Origin: Chitinophagaceae bacterium
GTDB lineage: Bacteria; Bacteroidota; Bacteroidia; Chitinophagales; Chitinophagaceae
Assembly (NCBI GenBank): GCA_016713085.1
Contig: JADJPV010000001.1
Location: 2,501,001-2,565,000 of the forward strand
Length of the DNA: 64,000 nt
Reading direction: 5' to 3'
Under the pieces are notes generated by a model that did no database searches, was not told the DNA's origin, and was given only the letters and a program-made list of their open reading frames with translations. Below, one piece after another: positions 63,956 through 64,000 of the stretch (the stretch's first letter is position 1; the number at the start of each line of letters is the position of its first letter). The position numbers were made by a program, and so were the translations under genes.

Positions 63956-64000
63956 TAAATAAAACCCATTTTTCCTTTGGCTGGGAACTGATTTTCGGAT

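Overview
The window is from a Bacteroidota chromosome, most likely a member of the Chitinophagaceae. The evidence is the gene complement (split YbhF-type exporter, SufBCDSE plus DUF59 and bacilliredoxin, YphP-like proteins, SPOR lipoprotein, S74 tail-fibre protein), promoters of the TTTG-N19-22-TAnnTTTG type, AT-rich intergenic DNA, many short palindromic dispersed repeats, and the order infA-rpmJ-rpsM-rpsK-rpsD-rpoA-rplQ. No rRNA, tRNA, CRISPR array, IS element or prophage was seen.

Layout: 1-6.4 kb holds a PAS histidine kinase, small envelope proteins, a Tat-type aminotransferase, a phosphoesterase and homogentisate dioxygenase. 6.4-13.4 kb is a TetR-controlled efflux operon (TolC, HlyD, two ATPases, two permeases) with a shared operator before tetR and tolC. 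13.6-16.5 kb is uxaB-uxaA for altronate/tagaturonate use, with a candidate operator. 17.2-22.8 kb is the infA...rplQ cluster, then carA and aroQ. 22.8-31.4 kb is a long minus-strand run: UbiA-like protein, M42 peptidase, a tiny membrane protein, a kinase-like/methyltransferase fusion and three tandem membrane-anchored sulfatase-fold enzymes. 31.5-37.9 kb has a LuxE-like enzyme, an RlmK-like methyltransferase, a hybrid kinase, 3-oxoacid CoA-transferase and a MazF-type toxin pair. 38-46.8 kb has a repeat lipoprotein and the complete suf operon ending in its own Rrf2 regulator. 46.8-57 kb has Fic, MtaB, an SNF2 helicase, a PlsC acyltransferase and PriA. 57-64 kb has small secreted proteins, MurB, a phosphopantetheinyl transferase, Dcd, DUF2891 and DUF3810 proteins.

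Two patterns run across the whole window. (1) About 28 single-base lesions, mostly a base missing from a homopolymer, break at least 19 genes, including essential ones (rpsK, rpsD, murB, priA, sufB). This is best explained by uncorrected long-read consensus error, so I annotate the restored genes as CDS and give the break points. (2) A family of GC-rich palindromic repeats (cores such as CCCCTTTAGGGG, and CTCTC-n-GAGAG followed by GAGGGAGAGGC) lies between genes. In several places it sits inside reading frames, adding short Pro/Gly-rich peptides (SSPLGAGG, PPTPQRGD, PPPLPGRGG, LPPPNEG) to PriA, an ABC permease, MtaB, an acyltransferase and SufE. This resembles the Rickettsia palindromic element phenomenon and is the strongest candidate here for a little-described system, together with the three-sulfatase envelope locus.
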